This document shows positions 58,301 through 64,000 of a DNA stretch of 64,000 nucleotides, piece after piece (the stretch's first letter is position 1; each line of letters starts with the position of its first letter). A program made the translations under genes and the position numbers. The stretch comes from Garcia nutans (taxonomy: Eukaryota; Streptophyta; Magnoliopsida; Malpighiales; Euphorbiaceae), in NCBI GenBank assembly GCA_947685225.1, contig CANTUV010000033.1:57637001-57701000 (forward strand), written 5' to 3'. The notes under the pieces were generated by a model that saw nothing but the letters and a program-made list of their open reading frames with translations, was not told the DNA's origin and did no database searches.

Positions 58301-61300
58301 GTTTGAACTAAAGTAGATTTTTATTGTCATAGAGTGACCCCATGGCAGTTGCATATGTAAAGAAAAAGGACGGAAAACTAGAAGAAATTGGTCGCACTGA
58401 AGTAATTTTAAACAGCTTAAATCCTCACTGGATTGAAAAGATTACAATTGCTTATCAATTTGAGATGGTGCAGATGCTAGTGTGAGCTTCTCGTGTCCTC
58501 CCCAAATACCAGTTTCCCGATTCATTTATCATTTACATTTACTGTTTGGAACTCATGTTTTGCCTTTCATGCAGAGTTCACATCTATGACGTAGACACCA
58601 AATATCACAATTTACCTGTGAAGGTATATCTTCTGTCAATATCATGTTTCTATACAATTTATGTACCTTGAAATATTAAATTGTACTGCATGGACACTGG
58701 AAAAGGGAAAGACACACTCAAACAACCTCATGGAGAAAAGCTCAAGAGATTTAAGAGATATCTAAAAGGAAGTTAAAATGGAAAGTCAAACATTCAAGCA
58801 ATGCAAATCTTGGATGATCTTTGTTTATTTGGATCAATGGGAAACAATAAGTTTTTTTTTTCTTTACAATTCTAAAATATATTTTATATTGCCTTGCAGT
58901 CACTGAAGTTGAAGGATCAACAGTTTTTGGGAGAAGGCAGTTGTGTTCTGTCTGAGGTCAGTTACCTGCGATGCTATATATGTTGCTCCCTAAATTTATT
59001 TGAATTATTTTGTATGAACCAGTACTTGGACTATTTCATTACTTCAATGATAAGGAGGGCCTGTGGACAAGCTGCATTGGATGACTACGTACTATGCTAA
59101 GGATTAGAAACTGTTTATGCTAGTGTTCTACATTTATGGGATCTAACAGATTTCCAAAGCCATGTTCTTCACACACTATGACTGATGTGTTTCTATATCT
59201 TCTTTCTTTCTTCATGGCAGATAGTGACCAATCGGAATCGGGCATTAACCCTGAATCTCCAAAACAGAAATGGGCATGGAGCTTTGAGAAATTTAGGGAC
59301 TCTCACTATCCGAGCTGAGGAAACTGTTGCTTCGAGGACTACCATCGAGTTAAAATTCCGTTGTTCCAAACTTGACAATAAAGATGTATTCTCTTTAAGT
59401 GTATGCATCTGAAAGTCATTCTTGTAATACTATTCTAGAGTGTTCGATACTCAATTTTTATCCTCTTTTATCTTTTTATAGGACCCCTTCTTAAGAATCT
59501 CCAGAGTAGTTGAGAATGGAGGCTCTATACCCATATGCAAGACTGAGGTGGTGAGCAATAATCTTAATCCAGTTTGGAGGCCTCTACATCTAAGCATGCA
59601 GCAATTTGGGAGCAAGGCAAGCTAATTTCTTTTTTTTTTGGGTGTACACAAGCTTGATAGATTTTAATGGACCTTGGTTAGAGGGTGGTCTAAGGTTGTA
59701 TGATTCTGGTAATATTGTGAACTTCTTGTCATTTTGTATTTCGTTTTCATATAGGAAAACCCACTGGTCATTGAGTGTTTTGATTTTAACAGCAGCGGCA
59801 ATCACACTCTCATTGGGTAATTGTTTACCACTTCCTTTTGTTGTTTCGCCTTCATGCTTCTCAACAGTTCTTAATGGTTTTGACCACTGCTGATATTATA
59901 TTTTAATTTATTTCTTCAGGAAGATTCAGATGTCAATGGCTGAGCTGGAAAAGCTTCATAAAGAAAGATGTAGTACAAACTTCATCTTACCGTCTCACCG
60001 AGGTCATGAGAAGGTCTTAGCTCGCTCTTGCTGCAAAATTTAGTATAATATGCTGCTGTTCTACTAATTCTGTTATTCCTTGCAGACTCTGAAGGGTCAG
60101 CTGTTTGTGGACCACTTTTTGGAGAAGGAACAATATAGTTTTCTGGACTATATCTCAGGTGGCTTTGAACTGAATTTTATGGTTGCTATTGACTTTACAG
60201 GTAAATAGCCTTTCAATTGTCTTTCTTTTGTGACTATATCTCCTTACTTCACCCCCTTTCAGTTGCGGATCTGTGCTTATATGGGTCCATTTTTCAGCTT
60301 CAAATGGAAATCCTCGTAATCCAGGTTCCTTGCACTATATTGATTCATCAGGCCAGTTGAATTCTTATCAGCAGGTACTGCTGTGCGACTGTGTTGCACT
60401 TAGTATGGGTGGCAGTTAAATTTTTAAGCTTTAATAAAATCATCACTCTTGATGATACCTACCCTATGGTGAATTGATATTTCTTTCTTTATTGTTTTTA
60501 TTGCCATCTTAATTCCATGATGATAAAATGGCCATGATTGTTCTATTGTTCTTCCAATTTCTCTGAAGGTGTACATGTCTAATTTTAGTTTCTTTGTTCA
60601 AGCGTTTGATTTCCTTAAATATTTTCAGCTGAAAACTTTATTTGGTAATGAATTGGCTGCTAAATTTATGGGCTTTACTTTTTTTTGCAGGCTATAATGG
60701 ATGTGGGGGAGGTCTTACAATTTTATGATTCTGATAGGCATTTTCCGGCTTGGGGCTTTGGGGGAAGGATACCTGGTGGCACAATATCACATTGTTTTAA
60801 CTTGAATGGAAGTCCAAGTGGCTCTGAGGTATTTCCTGGATTTTCTTTCTGATGGTCTCTCTTGGGGTATATTCTAGCGACGTTCCCGTGAATGGGCACA
60901 TTTACTAATTGCAGTATCCTTCCACTTCTTCCAACTCCTTTATTTAACAGGTTGAGGGCGTTGAAGGCATCATGGCTGCCTATTCAACTGCTCTACAGAA
61001 TGTTGCTTTCGCAGGACCCACCCTATTTGGCCAAGTGATCAACGCAGCTGCACAAGTTGCTGGTCAATCTCTCTTGCACGGTAACAGCAAGTATTTTGTG
61101 TTGCTCATTATAACGGTAATTAAACTGTGACTTCTACATGCCCATTCCTCTCTGTTTCTTGATCTTGTTAATGAATAAGCTGCCACCTTCTCTAGGATGG
61201 AGTCCTCTCAGATATTCAAGAAACTAAAGATGCTTTGGTGAAGGCATCTGATCTTCCATTATCAATCCTTATAGTTGGAGTAGGAAATGCAGACTTTAAA

Positions 61301-61909
61301 CAAATGGAGGTGTGTGTTGTTTTCTTGTTTTCTTCATTCATCCTTACACTAGTGTATATGTGCTTATTCCTGTAACAGTAGTTTTCTACCTTTTGGACGA
61401 GAGGAGAGACCATGCCATTTGCTTGCACCTGTTGGAAACCTCATTTAGAACTCAATGTTGTGCAGATCCTTGATGCTGATAATGGATGCCGATTAGAGAG
61501 CAGTACTGGTAGGGTGGCTACACGTGATATAGTACAATTCGTTCCCATGCGGGAAGTGCATAGTGAGTACAAAATAGAACCTTTTCCCCTGCAAATTAAT
61601 TTGAACAAATTTACCTTTGTAATTTTCTGCAACCGTGTTATGAAAATATGATTTGACATTGAAATTTGTTAGAAAAATGTAGAGAACGAGACATGGCATT
61701 CATTTTCGGAAAACTGAACTGAGAAAAGCTGCAAAGTTGATATCCATTTGTATGACTTTAAACTAATTAAGAGGTTCATTTTTGTTGTGCATTGGACAGG
61801 TGGACAACTATCTGTTGTTCAAGGCCTATTGGAAGAGCTGCCTGGACAGTTTTTGGCGTATATGAGGTCTAGAGATATCAAACCACTTGCTGGCTATAGT
61901 AGAGCTTAA
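55348..61909 (+). CDS. BON3: BONZAI/copine, calcium-dependent phospholipid-binding protein, 581 aa
   Basis: Sixteen exons: 55348-55503, 57761-57808, 58333-58481, 58575-58623, 58900-58956, 59221-59400, 59482-59616, 59755-59816, 59920-60013, 60086-60200, 60298-60374, 60691-60828, 60951-61115, 61196-61309, 61466-61562, 61800-61909. Total 1746 nt, all phases consistent. Starts MGGCVSSD: Gly2 fits N-myristoylation, so plasma-membrane anchoring is likely. C2A is at about 50-170 (LDRDITSKSDP calcium-binding Asps, NSLNPHW), C2B at about 195-315 (LDNKDVF, SDPFL, NNLNPVW), and a copine von Willebrand A domain at about 340-560 with the MIDAS-like DFTASNGNP and ILIVGVGNADF. Family role: membrane-trafficking and defence/cell-death restraint at the plasma membrane. 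The N-terminus fits the BON3 type better than BON1, from memory. Intron 1 is 2.26 kb and intron 7 is GC-AG. Confidence 0.95.
59617..59754 (+). other. GC-AG intron in the copine gene
   Basis: The donor reads CAAG|GCAAGC and the acceptor ATATAG|GAAAAC. Only this choice keeps FGSK followed by ENPLVIECFDF in frame. The GC donor has otherwise consensus context, as expected for functional GC introns. Confidence 0.85.
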
Positions 61910-63044
61910 AGATTTCATTTGCAATTATTTTTCCATTTGGGTTTGTTTAGAGGTTCCTGAAAATATCATGTATATGTCATTTGATCATCACTATTATCAT
62001 TAATATTACCCAAAAGCCTGTCAAAAGGACAGTTTTTGACAAAAGGACAGTTTATGTGTATGTCAAAAGGACATGTACATAAACAAGCCAAGTGATGATT
62101 GATAGGCCAAAAGATTATTTTTTTTCCTATATCATCATAACTTGTAAATTGGGATATGATGATGAAGTTTAGTAACTCAATATAAGTATTTGTTCTTTGT
62201 TTTCTCTAATGGTTATATGAATAAATTTATAATAAAATAGAGTGAAAAATATCAAAATACAATTCTACTTTAATTTCTTACTTTCATAAATCAAGAGAAA
62301 GGTAACTTTCTCACTATAGTCTTAAGAGATTTTGTTGAAGGGATCTGGCCGCATTTAATTGACAAAAGATAAAATGTGAGGTCCTGGGTCCATCATAAAT
62401 AAATCAGTTTTGTTATTTTAGGTGTCCATGTCCACTTGATAAAGCCCAAATTGGTATATTTAACATGCTATTTTAAAAAAAGAAAAAAAATATTATATAT
62501 CATTTTTTCAAAAATATCTCTAGAATACTTTTAATATATGTGTATGCTTTTAAAAATGAAATATATATTCAGTATATATATATACACACACCTGAAAAAA
62601 AATATTTTTAAAATTGAAAGTAGAAAAACAATATTTAAAAAAAAGTGAATATTTTTGAAAATAATTTTATTTTTTTTGAAATATTTTTGAAAAAATCCCT
62701 TTAAAAAGCCCAGCTGCCCAAAACACAGGCCGTCATATTATACTACAACGGGCGAATCCATAGGCCTACCAACCATATTTCACCCATTTTGTCAGCAAGC
62801 AAAACGAGCCTATACAACATTCTCTCATTGATTCCATTTTCAGGGATTGATCAACCATATGCATATTTGGCAAGCTAACAACGTGCGTCATGAAATAATT
62901 TTGTTTAATTCATTATTATTTTTGAATTTTTTTTATGTGATTACATTCCATTACTATCAATTGTATGCTACCAAGCCTGCACTTTTAAGTCAAAACAAGG
63001 CGAAACCATGGAAACAGCGCAGTGAATACATGATTACAGCTATC
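61910..63044. other. Convergent 3' flanks of copine and S-acyltransferase genes
   Basis: Copine 3' UTR on the left, S-acyltransferase 3' UTR on the right. It includes a small direct repeat tcaaaaggaca (three times, about 62018-62075). No gene between them. Confidence 0.55.
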
Positions 63045-63929
63045 TCAGCCAGACTTAGATTTTTTCCTCAAAAATGATGCCCTTGTTGACAATGGAAAGA
63101 TTACCTCACAGAGATTATGAAAGAGCCCTTTATCATACATGTTTTTCTTAACAACCTCAACATCTTCAAGTGGAGATCTCCGGAAAAAGCCTCTACATTT
63201 GCTTTCTGGCTGCTTTGCCTCACTACTCATCCCATTGACGCTTGCTTTAAGTGATGCGGCACTAACCCTTGCTTCGTTTAGCTTCCTTTGCCACGCAAGG
63301 TACTCTTCCCACTTGAAGGTCTGTGATTCTCAACCAAAAGATAAAAGGGCATACGATGTTAGTTTCAGAGATGAAAAAATATGAGCTTTTCCCAGGCCAC
63401 TAATTCTTGATCATATCCTTGCTTAATTTGATTTCCAAGAGAAAAAATAGAACTAATCTAACAATTGCAGGGAAAGTACAACTGACCTCATTTGTTGTTG
63501 TATTTGTACGACACAGGTTGGCATGGTATCCGAAGAATCCCGCCAATAAGAGAGAAACTATGGCAAGAAACACCATAAGAAGTATTTGCGTGTTATAAGA
63601 GCCCAACAGCCACTGTAGGCACCAAATAAAAATTAATGAGAAGGGCAAACAGAAAAATGCAACCGAAGTGTCAAAGGGTAATGATGAGGAATTCACTGCA
63701 CTGACTTGTACAATATGAGGAGCTAAACTACGAAATGAATTTTCAATGCCATAGTAAACTGCAAATAAAGAAAACATCAGCCCTTACACTCATAAAGAAA
63801 ACAATCATTAACCAGAAGAATGATAAGTTGATTTTACCAGTTAGAATATATACAACCCTTAATTCTTTCAGTCGTCCAGCAAGAACCAATCCTAGGGCAA
63901 TTGTTCCATATATACAAAGAAGAAAATGC
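63045..63929 (-). CDS. PAT17: DHHC protein S-acyltransferase, C-terminal part (PAT17-like)
   Basis: Four 3' exons on the minus strand: 63838-63929, 63706-63758, 63487-63612 and 63045-63320 (stop TGA at 63045-63047). The upstream exons, including the catalytic DHHC cysteine-rich domain, lie beyond the right edge. The visible part has two hydrophobic transmembrane segments (HFLLCIYGTIALGLVLAG and ILLMVFLAIVSLLLAGFF), then YHANLC and the TTxE motif TNTTTNETFKW that follows the last membrane helix in this family. A soluble tail follows with a Cys-Arg-Phe patch (KCRGFFRRSP) and the end FPLSTRASFLRKKSKSG. It adds palmitate to Cys of membrane-associated proteins. Assignment to PAT17 rests on remembered similarity of these segments. 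Confidence 0.85.
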
Positions 63930-64000
63930 CTGCAAAACCATTCCAAATCAATTAAAAATAAACATAAAAATAATGATAAAACAAAAGCAAAAAAAATGCA

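Overview
This 64 kb window is nuclear DNA of a flowering plant, a eudicot. The genes are intron-rich with GT-AG splice sites, the spacers are very AT-rich, there is a nuclear tRNA-Pro gene, and plant-specific families are present (bifunctional dehydroquinate dehydratase/shikimate dehydrogenase, F-box/FBA, DUF3444 J-proteins, DCD proteins, BONZAI copines). Plant transposons are scattered throughout. I cannot name the species.

Layout. (1) 1-25.3 kb holds a same-strand array of three DQD/SDH genes. The first (358-2920, 5' end outside the window) carries the quinate-dehydrogenase-type pocket (Gly at the positions called Ser338 and Thr381 in the Arabidopsis enzyme), an acidic motif in place of the NADP-binding NRT, and a lost dehydratase catalytic His. 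The second (15170-18567) is a pseudogene with several stops and frameshifts. The third (20980-25327) is intact (531 aa) but has unusual residues around the substrate pocket. Between copies 1 and 2 lie a tandemly duplicated F-box segment on the minus strand (one dead copy, one intact) and a single-exon V-ATPase subunit D gene on the minus strand. (2) 25.3-34.5 kb: a repeat-bearing spacer, a 1137-aa J-domain/DUF3444 protein, and tRNA-Pro(UGG). (3) 35-39 kb: a decayed Ty1/copia element on the minus strand with an hAT-type MITE inside it, then a 5'-truncated LINE with a perfect target-site duplication. (4) 40.2-43.6 kb: a DCD-domain gene (607 aa). (5) 45.5-54.4 kb: a transposon cluster with a broken PIF/Harbinger pair, a long foldback, and a complete but decayed copia element with 173-bp LTRs. 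(6) 55.3-61.9 kb: a 16-exon BONZAI/copine gene (581 aa, BON3-like). (7) 63.0-64 kb: the 3' end of a DHHC protein S-acyltransferase (PAT17-like) on the minus strand, running off the right edge.

How the genes relate. Most genes are unrelated housekeeping or membrane-trafficking genes. The coherent unit is the DQD/SDH array, which sits at the shikimate/quinate branch point. The sequence suggests one copy drifted to quinate/dehydroquinate chemistry, the copy with the most standard shikimate pocket died, and the remaining intact copy has altered pocket residues. Exon coordinates were derived by eye from reading frame, splice consensus and comparison between paralogues in the window.
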